A model generated the notes under the pieces. The model was not told the origin of the DNA. It saw nothing but the letters and a program-made list of their open reading frames with translations, and did no database searches. Positions 16,626 to 24,821 of a stretch of DNA of 53,772 bases are shown here, one piece after another. Made by a program: the position numbers and the translations under genes. Source of the stretch: RGIG4079 sp045531405 (GTDB lineage Bacteria; Bacteroidota; Bacteroidia; Bacteroidales; Muribaculaceae). Location: NCBI GenBank assembly GCA_045531405.1, contig JAZSDX010000060.1, positions 1 to 53,772 on the forward strand, in the 5' to 3' direction. Numbering within the stretch: position 1 is the stretch's first letter; each line of letters begins with the position of its first letter.

Positions 16626-17555
16626 TTAAAACACTCCCACTTGTGAGGTGGAGAGGGTAAGCATTGCTTTTGGCACTGAGGCTTGGATTTCTTCAACGAC
16701 TGCTTGCAGAATTGTGTGGCGAATAAAGTTTTTGTTGGTTGCAGCAACAAGATGACGTGTGGGAACAGGAATAGCAAATGGTCGAACAAGGTCTTTTTGA
16801 CATTCGCTCAATTGCTGTGCTGCCATCCATGGTATAAATGTAACACCACAACCACTTTCAACCATACGCATAAAGGTTTCTATGCTTCCAAGGCTATAAG
16901 TCATTTGACTTTCTTGTGCCGACTTGATTTGGCAGAATTTCACCATTTGATCTCGGAAACAATGCCCCTCATCAAGCAACCACAATTGATGTTTTTGCAA
17001 GTCGCTACTTTTTACTAATTGCTTTTCATACAATGGGCATGACTTTGACACGTATGCCATATAAGGCTCATGGAATAAATGTGTAGTTGAGTATTCGTCC
17101 ATTCCGTCAATATCGGCAAGAATACCGGCATCAATATCACCTGTGAGTAAGGCTCGTTTGATTTCCGATGTTTTCATCTCGGCGATGCGTATCTCAAGTT
17201 TAGTATATTTCGCAATTAACGTTGAAAAGAATCGAGGCAAAAGATATGGGGCTATCGTTGGTAATATTCCAAGAGTGAATTTCCCTGCCACCTCTTGTTT
17301 TTGCTCTTGCACAAGATTTTTTATCTGCTCGGCTTGAACAAGTACCTCTTTGGCTTGTTTTATTACTATAGCTCCGGCTGCAGTGGGTGCAATGGGCTGT
17401 TGTGAACGATCAAAGATTTTCACTTCGAGTTCGTCTTCAAGTTTTTGAATCATCGCACTCAATGTGGGTTGCGTTACATTGCAATACTCGGCAGCTTTGG
17501 TGAAATGACGAAATTTCTCAAGAGCCACAATATATTCAAATTGTTGTAAAGTCAT
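16626..17555 (-). CDS. oxyR: hydrogen-peroxide-responsive LysR regulator OxyR
   Basis: The 309-residue protein opens with a LysR-type helix-turn-helix (MTLQQFEYIVALEKFRHFTK, then QPTLSAMIQKLEDELEVKIF). In the effector domain, LLDEGHCFRDQMVKFCQ (about residue 200) contains the two cysteines that form the redox disulfide in OxyR. It is transcribed away from dps, a classic OxyR target. OxyR activates peroxide defence genes when oxidised and often represses itself. The intergenic region holds a candidate operator. The length is normal. Confidence 0.93.
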   Translation of the reverse strand: MTLQQFEYIVALEKFRHFTKAAEYCNVTQPTLSAMIQKLEDELEVKIFDRSQQPIAPTAAGAIVIKQAKEVLVQAEQIKNLVQEQKQEVAGKFTLGILPTIAPYLLPRFFSTLIAKYTKLEIRIAEMKTSEIKRALLTGDIDAGILADIDGMDEYSTTHLFHEPYMAYVSKSCPLYEKQLVKSSDLQKHQLWLLDEGHCFRDQMVKFCQIKSAQESQMTYSLGSIETFMRMVESGCGVTFIPWMAAQQLSECQKDLVRPFAIPVPTRHLVAATNKNFIRHTILQAVVEEIQASVPKAMLTLSTSQVGVF

Positions 17556-17589
17556 AGCCTACAATATGTTATATGCAATTATAAATTCT

Positions 17590-17607
17590 ATCTATCGTGC
17601 AATAGAT
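17590..17607. promoter_or_regulatory. candidate OxyR operator
   Basis: ATCTAT (17590-17595) and ATAGAT (17602-17607) form a palindrome with a 6-base spacer. CTAT/ATAG half-sites are what OxyR binds. It lies just upstream of the dps -33 box and about 35 bases before oxyR, so it could control both. Confidence 0.5.
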
Positions 17608-17615
17608 TTTGTCGG

Positions 17616-17646
17616 TTGGTCAGTTATGATACCCAATATATCTTTG
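17616..17646 (+). promoter_or_regulatory. dps promoter
   Basis: TTG at 17616-17618 and TATCTTTG at 17639-17646 are 20 bases apart and fit the Bacteroidota consensus. The dps start is about 50 bases downstream. Confidence 0.75.
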
Positions 17647-17694
17647 CAATACAAAGAAAAGAAAAAATATTAACAACTCAAAATTATTAAGATT

Positions 17695-18183
17695 ATGAAA
17701 ACTTTAGATTATCTCCACATCAGTGAAAATAACGCAAATGCAGTAGTTAACACATTGAGACAACTCCTTGCCGATTTTCAAGTACATTACACCAATCTTC
17801 GTGGCATGCACTGGCACATCGAAGGTCGTGGATTCTTCGTGTTGCACGAAAAATTTGAAAGCATGTATGACGATATGGCGGCTAAAATCGACGAAGTAGC
17901 TGAACGCATCTTAATGCTCGGTGCAACTCCCGAAAATCGCTTCAGCGAATATCTCAAAATAGCCAAACTCCCCGAAGTTACAAGCATCACTTGCAGTGAA
18001 AGTGCAGTAACCCACATTCTTGACGCTTATAAATATCTCATCGGACTTGAAAAAGAAGCTCTCACAGTTGCCGAAGAAGCACATGATGTTGTTACTGCCG
18101 ATATGCTCACAGGCTACATCGCCGAACAAGAAAAAATGGTGTGGATGCTCGTTGCTTTCAGCACTCACAACTGCAACAAATAA
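17695..18183 (+). CDS. dps: DNA-binding ferritin-like protein Dps
   Basis: The 162-residue protein forms dodecamers that oxidise and store iron with peroxide and shield DNA. The ferroxidase signature is clear: the histidines in GMHWHIEG near residue 40 and HEKFESMYDDMAAKIDEVAERI near 55-75, with the expected Asp and Glu ligands. It lacks a long basic N-terminal tail, so DNA binding may be weak. It is expressed from its own promoter, divergent from oxyR. Nothing is aberrant. Confidence 0.95.
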   Translation: MKTLDYLHISENNANAVVNTLRQLLADFQVHYTNLRGMHWHIEGRGFFVLHEKFESMYDDMAAKIDEVAERILMLGATPENRFSEYLKIAKLPEVTSITCSESAVTHILDAYKYLIGLEKEALTVAEEAHDVVTADMLTGYIAEQEKMVWMLVAFSTHNCNK

Positions 18184-18232
18184 ACAACCACAATAGATGC
18201 AATTAAAAAATAGGATTATTATTTAGTAAGTG

Positions 18233-18263
18233 AAAGGGATTGCCCGCGAGGACAATCCCTTTT
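18233..18263. terminator. terminator between dps and ssb
   Basis: AAAGGGATTG (18233-18242) pairs with CAATCCCTTT (18253-18262), followed by T residues. It separates the convergent dps and ssb transcripts and is better formed for the plus strand. Confidence 0.75.
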
Positions 18264-18285
18264 GCTATTTTAATATTCATTTATT

Positions 18286-18633
18286 TTACCCTTGTGATTG
18301 CTGTGGGCGAGATAATATTTCAAATTGGTCAACGAGAATTTCGGTGACATTGTGTTTAATCGTATTGCGGTCTTCCCACACACGGGTGCGTAGTTTGCCT
18401 TCAATATATAGTTTTGTGCCTTTACGAATATATTTTTCGGCAATCTCGGCAGCTTTATCCCACATTACGATATTGTGCCATTCAGTACGTTCGGGCACTT
18501 GTGCGCCCGAAGCAGTTGTATATGCCCGATCGGTTGTTGCCAACGAAAACGAAGCCACAGGACGAGTTTCAACATAGCGAATTTCGGGATCACGCCCCAC
18601 ATTGCCCACTAATATAACCTTGTTTACTGACAT
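18286..18633 (-). CDS. ssb: single-stranded DNA-binding protein
   Basis: The 115-residue protein has a full OB fold: MSVNKVILVGNVGRDPEIRY, ASFSLATTDRAY, TEWHNIVMWDKAAE, YIRKGTKLYIEGKLRTRVW. It ends in SRPQQSQG and lacks the acidic DDDIPF-like tip that main SSB proteins use to recruit replication and repair partners. It may therefore be a secondary SSB or a reduced form. It lies 13 bases after proC in an argD-proC-ssb run. Confidence 0.9.
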   Translation of the reverse strand: MSVNKVILVGNVGRDPEIRYVETRPVASFSLATTDRAYTTASGAQVPERTEWHNIVMWDKAAEIAEKYIRKGTKLYIEGKLRTRVWEDRNTIKHNVTEILVDQFEILSRPQQSQG

Positions 18634-18646
18634 ATTTATTTTAATT

Positions 18647-19426
18647 TTATTTGCTCGCTTTTAAGCCTTCAATTACTGCATTTGTAAAGCCATGAGCTTC
18701 CATTGCGTTAAGCCCTTTGATTGTTATGCCACCGGGAGTTGTAACCTTGTCAATCTCTACTTCAGGGTTATTTCCTGTTGCCTCAAGCAATTCAACGGCT
18801 CCACGAAGAGTTTGCAACACATATTGTTTTGCATCGTTAGGATAAATGCCCAACTCTACTCCACCCTCTGTTGCTGCACGCACATAACGCATTGCAAAGG
18901 CAATACCACAAGAACAAAGAGATGTTGCTGCACCCATTAATCGTTCTTCAATCACGGCAGCCTTACCAAGTGTGTTGAATATCGTTTCAACTTGTGCTAC
19001 TTGCTCAGTTGTTGCATTTGCATTATGACTCACAAATGTCATGCTTTGATGAATTGAGATTGCTGTATTTGGTATTGCACGGAACACAACTGCCTTTTCA
19101 TTGCCAAGCCAAGAAGTTATTGTTGCAATGTCAACACCTGCGGCGATTAACAAAATAATTTGTCGGGATAAATCAAGTACCGGCAACACTCCTTTAATAA
19201 CGGGTTCTACGAGCCATGGCTTAACCGCCAAAAGCACTATATCAGCATCGGCAACAATAGCTTTACTATCGGTTGACACTTCAATCGTAGCATATTCGGC
19301 TTTCAACTCGGCAAGCTTATCTTGAGCGAGGTCGGCTACTGCAATTTTTATATCCATATCACTATGAGCAAGACCACGAGCAATGGCCCCACCCATATTT
19401 CCGGCACCTATTATTGCAATTTTCAT
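18647..19426 (-). CDS. proC: pyrroline-5-carboxylate reductase
   Basis: The 259-residue enzyme reduces pyrroline-5-carboxylate to proline with NAD(P)H. The Rossmann motif is at the start (MKIAIIGAGNMGGAIARGL). FRAIPNTAISIHQSMT lies near residue 115. The C-terminal helical dimer domain carries ATSLCSCGIAFAMRYV and TTPGGITIKGLNAMEAHGF, as in ProC. It lies 12 bases after argD. Confidence 0.94.
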   Translation of the reverse strand: MKIAIIGAGNMGGAIARGLAHSDMDIKIAVADLAQDKLAELKAEYATIEVSTDSKAIVADADIVLLAVKPWLVEPVIKGVLPVLDLSRQIILLIAAGVDIATITSWLGNEKAVVFRAIPNTAISIHQSMTFVSHNANATTEQVAQVETIFNTLGKAAVIEERLMGAATSLCSCGIAFAMRYVRAATEGGVELGIYPNDAKQYVLQTLRGAVELLEATGNNPEVEIDKVTTPGGITIKGLNAMEAHGFTNAVIEGLKASK

Positions 19427-19438
19427 AATTATAATATT

Positions 19439-20572
19439 TTATACTTGTTTTGCAAGTGCATTTTTTAATCTACCTATAAAATCTTGTGCTTGCTCCATTG
19501 TCAACACAAGAGGAGGCAACAAGCGAATCATGTGTGTACCGGTAGCTCCGGTAAATACTTTTTCCTCTTTGATTAGTCGTGTGCGAAGCTCTTTTACCGG
19601 ATAATCAAATTCCATTCCTATCATTAAACCTCGTCCACGTACCTCTTTGATTCCAGGTATTTGTTTCAATTCGGTCATTAGATATTCACCTACTTTGCGA
19701 GCATTTTCTACAAGATTTTCTTGTTCAAAAATATCCAAAACAGCGATTGCTGCAGCACAAGCAAGATGATTACCTCCGAATGTTGTGCCAAGTTGACCAT
19801 AGATAGGAGTAAATTTAGGACTAATCAACACGCCCCCCATAGGAAAACCGTTTGCAATACCTTTTGCGACTGTGATAACATCGGGGCGAACACCGGTGTA
19901 TTGATGAGCAAAGAATTTTCCCGAACGACCATATCCCGATTGAATTTCGTCAGCAATAAGCACTACATCATATTTATCACACTCTTCACGTAACGCCTGC
20001 ATAAATTCAACTTCAGGAATGCGAATACCGCCTACACCTTGAATGCCCTCAATAATAACAGCACTAACATCACCTTTTGCCAATTCAGCTTTCACTGCTT
20101 CAATATCGTTAAGAGGCACAAATGTTATATGACCATTTGCATTGATTGGGGCTACTATTTTGGGATTATCAGTAGCCTCAACAGCAAGCGAAGTGCGACC
20201 ATGGAATGCTTTATCAAAAGCTATTACACGTTTCTTACCATTATAGAATGATGCAAGTTTCAACGCATTTTCATTGGCTTCAGCTCCTGAGTTTATCAAA
20301 AACAATTGATAATCATCATATCCTGATATTTTACCAAGTTTGTCAGCAAGTTTTTGTTGCAATGAGTTAATTACCGAGTTAGAATAAAACACCAACTTTG
20401 AGGCTTGTTCATTCAATGCTTTTAAGTAATGAGGGTGTGAGTGTCCCACCGATATAACAGCATGACCGCCATAGAGATCAAGATATTTTGTTCCGTTTGT
20501 GTCGTAGGTGTAGCAACCCTCACCTCTTTCGATTTCTATATCAAACAATGGATAGACGTCAAATAATTTCAT
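19439..20572 (-). CDS. argD: acetylornithine aminotransferase
   Basis: The 377-residue class III aminotransferase uses pyridoxal phosphate to interconvert N-acetylornithine (or succinylornithine) and the semialdehyde in arginine synthesis. Visible features are LDLYGGHAVISVGHSHP near 30, INSGAEANENALKLA near 95, IADEIQSGYGRSGKFF near 220 and the PLP lysine in TVAKGIANGFPMGG near 245. It leads the argD-proC-ssb run behind its own promoter. Ornithine aminotransferase is an alternative, since the two activities are hard to separate and proC is next door. Confidence 0.9.
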   Translation of the reverse strand: MKLFDVYPLFDIEIERGEGCYTYDTNGTKYLDLYGGHAVISVGHSHPHYLKALNEQASKLVFYSNSVINSLQQKLADKLGKISGYDDYQLFLINSGAEANENALKLASFYNGKKRVIAFDKAFHGRTSLAVEATDNPKIVAPINANGHITFVPLNDIEAVKAELAKGDVSAVIIEGIQGVGGIRIPEVEFMQALREECDKYDVVLIADEIQSGYGRSGKFFAHQYTGVRPDVITVAKGIANGFPMGGVLISPKFTPIYGQLGTTFGGNHLACAAAIAVLDIFEQENLVENARKVGEYLMTELKQIPGIKEVRGRGLMIGMEFDYPVKELRTRLIKEEKVFTGATGTHMIRLLPPLVLTMEQAQDFIGRLKNALAKQV

Positions 20573-20602
20573 CGCTATTGAATCTAATTAAGTTATGTTA
20601 CG

Positions 20603-20633
20603 CAAAATTACACATATTATTTGAGTAATCAAA
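20603..20633 (-). promoter_or_regulatory. argD promoter
   Basis: On the minus strand TAATTTTG (plus 20603-20610) and TTTG (plus 20630-20633) are 19 bases apart. The argD start is about 30 bases downstream. The gene-free stretch 20573-20891 holds this promoter, a C-run and the SPFH promoter. Confidence 0.75.
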
Positions 20634-20759
20634 TAAATAAAAGCTCATCATTATTCAAAAAAATCATCGATTTTTCAAAAAAAAGATAAAGTTTCGCAAA
20701 CAAACTGCATCAGCTCCTTTTTTTATTAAATACACAACATGTTGATTATTAGGATTTTA

Positions 20760-20768
20760 CCCCCCCCC
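20760..20768. repeat. run of nine C residues
   Basis: A homopolymeric C9 tract lies in very AT-rich DNA, about 19 bases upstream of the -33 box of the SPFH gene promoter. Such tracts can vary in length by slippage. Confidence 0.85.
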
Positions 20769-20786
20769 GAAATTATTTTAATTTCG

Positions 20787-20818
20787 TTGATTATATTCCA
20801 AAATATTTACTAAATTTG
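20787..20818 (+). promoter_or_regulatory. promoter of the SPFH gene
   Basis: TTG at 20787-20789 and TAAATTTG at 20811-20818 are 21 bases apart, a good Bacteroidota promoter. The start codon is at 20892, leaving a leader of about 65 bases. Confidence 0.75.
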
Positions 20819-20891
20819 CACTATAATTAATTTCTCAATCTATAGATTCAATATAAAAATAATTAATAGTATTTACTAAATTTTGAAATTT

Positions 20892-21842
20892 ATGAAAACA
20901 GGAAAGAACGAATACGCTTATAGCGGATTCAAGATGAACGGTTTTGTGGCATTAATTCTCTTTTTAGCTTTAATGGCTGCTTCTATTTATTCAATCGTAA
21001 TAGGTGGAATAAATGAATGTGGTTGGATTATTGGTGGGGGCATCGCTCTGTTTTTAATCAGTTTTATTGCCCTAATAGGCTTATTCACTCTTGAACCAAA
21101 CGAAGCCGCTGTAATGATTTTCTTCGGAAAATATAAGGGCACATTTAATCATCATGGTTTTTACTGGGTTAATCCTTTTATGTCACGCAAACGCCTCACT
21201 TTGCGTGCTCGCAACCTTGATGCTGAGCCTATCAAAGTAAACGATAAAGAGGGCAACCCAATTCTCATTGGTATGGTTATCGTATGGAAACTTAAAGACA
21301 CCTACAAAGCAATGTTTGAGATTGATGCTCAAAGCATTGCAGGAGGAGCTACCGGAGCAACTGCTTCTTCACGCATGAACGCATTTGAAAAATATGTGCG
21401 TATTCAAGGTGATGCCGCCCTTCGTGAAGTTGCCGGATTATATGCCTACGATGACAACAAAGACACAACCGATGATGACAATGAATTAACACTCCGTTCG
21501 GGTGGTGCAGAAATCAACGAAATTCTCGTTGAAAAGCTCAATGAGCGATTAGCATTTGCAGGTATTGAGGTTCAAGAAGCTCGCATTAATTATCTTACCT
21601 ATGCACCCGAGATTGCTGCTGTTATGTTACGTCGTCAACAAGCCACTGCCGTTATTGCTGCACGTGAAAAGATTGTTGAAGGAGCTGTATCAATGGTTAA
21701 GCTTGCTCTCGATAAACTCGCAAATGAAGGGATTGAGTTAAGCGAAGAAAAACGCACCGAAATGGTGGGCAACCTCCTCGTTGTTCTTTGTGCCGACGAA
21801 GCCGCACAACCTGTAATCAACACCGGCTCAACTGGAAAATAA
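20892..21842 (+). CDS. SPFH/band 7 membrane protein
   Basis: The 316-residue product has two N-terminal membrane helices (about 15-65: GFVALILFLALMAASIYSIV and IIGGGIALFLISFIALIGLF). An SPFH domain follows, with LEPNEAAVMIFFGKYKGTF, GFYWVNPFMSRKRLTLRARN and a long helix with EVQEARINYLTYAPEIAAVMLRRQQA. It resembles the eukaryotic-type prohibitin/stomatin branch with a two-helix anchor. Function is probably membrane organisation or protease control; no partner gene is adjacent. The ATG at 20892 is preferred to an in-frame TTG at 20883. Confidence 0.88.
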   Translation: MKTGKNEYAYSGFKMNGFVALILFLALMAASIYSIVIGGINECGWIIGGGIALFLISFIALIGLFTLEPNEAAVMIFFGKYKGTFNHHGFYWVNPFMSRKRLTLRARNLDAEPIKVNDKEGNPILIGMVIVWKLKDTYKAMFEIDAQSIAGGATGATASSRMNAFEKYVRIQGDAALREVAGLYAYDDNKDTTDDDNELTLRSGGAEINEILVEKLNERLAFAGIEVQEARINYLTYAPEIAAVMLRRQQATAVIAAREKIVEGAVSMVKLALDKLANEGIELSEEKRTEMVGNLLVVLCADEAAQPVINTGSTGK

Positions 21843-21865
21843 CAGAGAATAAGCCAAAACTATTT

Positions 21866-21908
21866 AGTAGTTATAGAGACTATAATGATTATAGTAACTA
21901 TAACTACT
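21866..21908. terminator. long hairpin after the SPFH gene
   Basis: AGTAGTTATAG (21866-21876) pairs perfectly with CTATAACTACT (21898-21908). Inside, ACTATAA pairs with TTATAGT around a TGA loop. It is followed by ATTCTTTTAT and overlaps the stop of the convergent gene, so it probably terminates the SPFH transcript. Confidence 0.65.
21890..21902. repeat. palindrome TATAGTAACTATA, left copy
   Basis: This 13-base palindrome recurs at 22582-22594 with the central base changed (TATAGTTACTATA). The two copies bracket the four-helix-bundle gene. Confidence 0.6.
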
Positions 21909-22566
21909 ATTCTTTTATACCATGCCTCAACAACAACGCTTGTAATCTCTCTATCTCAGATTCTTGCCATGTAACCTTTTGTCGAAGCAACTCTAATTCC
22001 TTATCTTTATTTTGTCGATATCCCGTACGAGCTGAGTGCATTCTCTCTTTTATACCTCCCTGTTTGACAAAATCTTCTTCGAGCGATATTAAAAACTTAT
22101 TAATCATCGCATCCGTCATATAACACAACGTCAAGGCAATATTTGCCATCTCTTCATCGGTCCAAGTATTAAAATATGATTGATAATCCTCTACTCTATT
22201 ATGATTGCGACAAAACTCCTGCATTTTAGCATAACGTTCATGTGATGAGTCCCATATAACAAGATTGCGAGACAACAAATAATCGCGATAATCCTCTCGT
22301 AATTCTTGAATAGAACTTCGTGCTACATTAAGCAATTTTATATACATTTCGGTTGAAGCAACCCCATCTTCAGTTCCTTCAATTATGTTTTGTTTTCCAC
22401 TTCTGGCAGCTTGAATCATTTGATCAACCGTACGGTCTCCATAAGCAGGAAGAAAACGCTTACAAAATTGATAAGTCATCTGATAAAGCACCTCCGACTT
22501 TTGATAGAAATATGCATCTCGCCAAGGTCGTTGTCGCTTTAATATTTGATATTGTTTATCAACCAT
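21907..22566 (-). CDS. four-helix-bundle protein (23S rRNA IVP-like) with suffix domain
   Basis: The 219-residue protein has the four-helix-bundle core seen in 23S rRNA intervening-sequence proteins: KSEVLYQMTYQFCKRFLP, TVDQMIQAARSGKQNIIEG and a long central helix with NVARSSIQELREDYRDYLL. A C-terminal suffix ends in the coiled coil ELELLRQKVTWQESEIERLQ. The molecular role of the family is unknown; it turns up next to rRNA inserts and retroelements. It is 47 bases downstream of serB on the same strand and flanked by matching 13-base palindromes. Confidence 0.82.
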   Translation of the reverse strand: MVDKQYQILKRQRPWRDAYFYQKSEVLYQMTYQFCKRFLPAYGDRTVDQMIQAARSGKQNIIEGTEDGVASTEMYIKLLNVARSSIQELREDYRDYLLSRNLVIWDSSHERYAKMQEFCRNHNRVEDYQSYFNTWTDEEMANIALTLCYMTDAMINKFLISLEEDFVKQGGIKERMHSARTGYRQNKDKELELLRQKVTWQESEIERLQALLLRHGIKE

Positions 22567-22581
22567 TGTGCATCTTATTTT

Positions 22582-22594
22582 TATAGTTACTATA
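22582..22594. repeat. palindrome TATAGTTACTATA, right copy
   Basis: It matches the copy at 21890-21902 at 12 of 13 bases and lies just upstream of the four-helix-bundle gene. A larger imperfect hairpin, ATAGTT...AACTAT, spans 22583-22602. It could be an operator or the boundary of a cassette. Confidence 0.6.
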
Positions 22595-22613
22595 GAAACT
22601 ATATTTATTTTCT

Positions 22614-23837
22614 CTACGAGATAAAAGAGTCCTTAAATCCAAGGAAATAAAGAATCCCATCAAGTCCAATGGTAGATAACGACTGCTCGGCTGTTTGCTT
22701 CACTTTAGGTTTAGCATGGAAAGCAATACCCAAACCGGCTGTTGCAAGCATAGGAAGGTCATTTGCTCCATCACCTACGGCTATTGTTTGTGCTATGTTT
22801 ACATTTTCTACTTGTGCAATAAGTCGCAACAACTCAGCTTTGCGTTTGCCATCGACAATATCGCCAAGATGACGACCTGTGAGTTTTCCATCTACGATTT
22901 CAAGTTCATTGGCATACACATAGTCAAAGCCAAAGCGTTGCTTGAGATAGTTGCCAAAGTAGGTAAAACCTCCAGAAAGGATTGCCGTCTTATACCCTAC
23001 TCGTTTCAACACCTCCATCAAACGATCAAGCCCTTCGGTGATAGGAAGATTTTCGGCAATATCTTTCATCACGCTCTCATCAAGGCCTTCAAGCAATGCA
23101 ACTCGTTCACGAAACGATTCACAGAAATCGATTTCACCACGCATCGCACGTTCGGTAATTTCCTTTACCTTATCTCCGACTCCTGCACGAATAGCGAGTT
23201 CGTCAATAACCTCGGTTTCAATTAGAGTTGAGTCCATATCAAAGCAAATCAAGCGACGTGAACGTCGATACATTGTATCTTCTTGCAACGAAATGTCAAA
23301 TCCCTCTTGTGCAGCCATTGTCATAAAACGCGATTGCATTTCGGCTCGATCGCGAGGAGTGCCACGCACCGAAAATTCCACACAAGCCTTTGACAATGGA
23401 TTTTCTTTTTCTTCAAGTGGCATGCGACCTGTCAAGCGACGTATGCTATCAATATTAAGATTTTGCTCTTTTATTACCTCCGACACCAATGCGATATGAC
23501 GTGATGTTAGTTCACGACCAAGTGTGGTAATAATCCAACGTTGTTTCCCTTGACGCCCCACCCAGTCGGTGTATTCACCAACCGAAATGGGAGTGAAATG
23601 AATTTGGAAACTCATCTCCGAAGCCTTAAACAATAGCTCCTTCATTATATCGCCCGACACCGAGCTATCGGTCTTAAACAAAATTCCTAACGAAAGATAG
23701 TGATGAATATCTGCCTGACCAATATCAAGAATATCAGCATTATATTTAGCCAAAATACCGGTCAACGCAGCAGTAACCCCGGGACGGTCATATCCCGAAA
23801 TATTCACCATTATAAGCTCAAGATTCTTCGTTTCCAT
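22614..23837 (-). CDS. serB: phosphoserine phosphatase
   Basis: The 407-residue enzyme hydrolyses phosphoserine to serine, the last step of serine synthesis. Two ACT-like domains occupy about 1-180 (LELIMVNISGYDRPGVTAAL at the start). The HAD domain follows with DMDSTLIETEVIDELAIRAG near 200, ILSGGFTYF near 293 and VGDGANDLPMLATAGLGIAF near 355. It has its own promoter. The length fits the ACT-containing SerB type. Confidence 0.95.
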   Translation of the reverse strand: METKNLELIMVNISGYDRPGVTAALTGILAKYNADILDIGQADIHHYLSLGILFKTDSSVSGDIMKELLFKASEMSFQIHFTPISVGEYTDWVGRQGKQRWIITTLGRELTSRHIALVSEVIKEQNLNIDSIRRLTGRMPLEEKENPLSKACVEFSVRGTPRDRAEMQSRFMTMAAQEGFDISLQEDTMYRRSRRLICFDMDSTLIETEVIDELAIRAGVGDKVKEITERAMRGEIDFCESFRERVALLEGLDESVMKDIAENLPITEGLDRLMEVLKRVGYKTAILSGGFTYFGNYLKQRFGFDYVYANELEIVDGKLTGRHLGDIVDGKRKAELLRLIAQVENVNIAQTIAVGDGANDLPMLATAGLGIAFHAKPKVKQTAEQSLSTIGLDGILYFLGFKDSFIS

Positions 23838-23857
23838 ATCCTTGTCAATTTATTTCT

Positions 23858-23888
23858 CAAAATTACTAATAAATTACCGACTGACAAA
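23858..23888 (-). promoter_or_regulatory. serB promoter
   Basis: Minus-strand TAATTTTG (plus 23858-23865) and TTTG (plus 23885-23888) are 19 bases apart. The serB start is about 20 bases downstream. Confidence 0.75.
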
Positions 23889-23903
23889 TTGAATTAGTTA
23901 TAA

Positions 23904-23938
23904 AAAAGTGATGCACAATGAATTTATGCATCACTTTT
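23904..23938 (-). terminator. terminator of the peptidoglycan-recycling operon
   Basis: AAAAGTGATGCA (23904-23915) pairs with TGCATCACTTTT (23927-23938). Read on the minus strand the stem ends in a run of six T, so it stops transcription after murQ and isolates serB. Confidence 0.88.
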
Positions 23939-23960
23939 GGATTATTTTAGGGGTACCTAA

Positions 23961-24782
23961 TTATGCTTGTTCTGCGCGATATGCGTCGCATGCACGTTTT
24001 ACTTCGCCGTGGAGGAGAAGGAGGCGTTTTGCTTCTTCATATTCCAAACCGAGTTCTTCAACTACCATGCGAGTGCCACGGTCAACAAGCTTAGCATTAG
24101 AAAGCTGCATGTTTACCATCTTGTTACCTTTCACGCGTCCCATTTGAATCATCACTGCAGTTGTAATCATGTTACAAATCATTTTTTGACCTGTACCTGA
24201 TTTCATACGTGAGCTACCTGTTACGTATTCAGGACCAACGATCATTTCGATAGCGATGTCGGCAGCTTGTGAGATAGGAGCATCGGGGTTAGATGTGATA
24301 GCAGCTGTCAAGATGCCACGTTCGCGACAAGCGTTGAGAGCACCAATCACGTATGGAGTTGTACCTGAAGCCGCAATACCGATAACGGTGTCTTTTTCGT
24401 TGATGTTGAATGCTTCGAGGTCTTTCCAACCTTGGTTGGTATCATCTTCTGCATTTTCTACCGGATTACGGAGAGCAACATCACCACCGGCGATGAGACC
24501 GATAACCCAAGATGGGTCCATACCGTATGTTGGAGGAATTTCAGAAGCGTCGAGCACACCAAGACGACCTGAAGTACCTGCTCCCATATAGAAGATGCGA
24601 CCACCTTTTTTCATGCGGCTAACGATACCTGTAACCAATTTTTCGATTTGAGGAATAGCTTTTTCAACTGCAAGAGCTACTTTTTTGTCCTCGTTATTAA
24701 TATCGGTGAGAAGTTCTAATACTGACTTCTTTTCCAAGTCATTGTAAAGTGAAGGTTGTTCACTGATTTTTACAAATGCCAT
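23961..24782 (-). CDS. murQ: N-acetylmuramic acid 6-phosphate etherase
   Basis: The 273-residue cytoplasmic SIS-domain enzyme cleaves the lactyl ether of MurNAc-6-P to GlcNAc-6-P and D-lactate. Key motifs are MGAGTSGRLGVLDASEIPPT near residue 70 (substrate loop and catalytic Glu), GIAASGTTPYVIGAL near 135 and YVTGSSRMKSGTGQKMICN near 190. It is slightly shorter than the roughly 300-residue E. coli protein. It is the last gene of a ten-gene run, 39 bases after the MurK-like kinase gene. The D-lactate product has a probable consumer three genes upstream. Confidence 0.96.
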   Translation of the reverse strand: MAFVKISEQPSLYNDLEKKSVLELLTDINNEDKKVALAVEKAIPQIEKLVTGIVSRMKKGGRIFYMGAGTSGRLGVLDASEIPPTYGMDPSWVIGLIAGGDVALRNPVENAEDDTNQGWKDLEAFNINEKDTVIGIAASGTTPYVIGALNACRERGILTAAITSNPDAPISQAADIAIEMIVGPEYVTGSSRMKSGTGQKMICNMITTAVMIQMGRVKGNKMVNMQLSNAKLVDRGTRMVVEELGLEYEEAKRLLLLHGEVKRACDAYRAEQA

Positions 24783-24821
24783 TTTATCTAAATTTTAATT
24801 GTGAATTTTAATTATAAATAA

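Noticed and set aside
22583..22602. Terminator for serB
   Set aside because: The hairpin exists, but no T-run follows it on the minus strand, so it is listed only as part of the palindrome pair.
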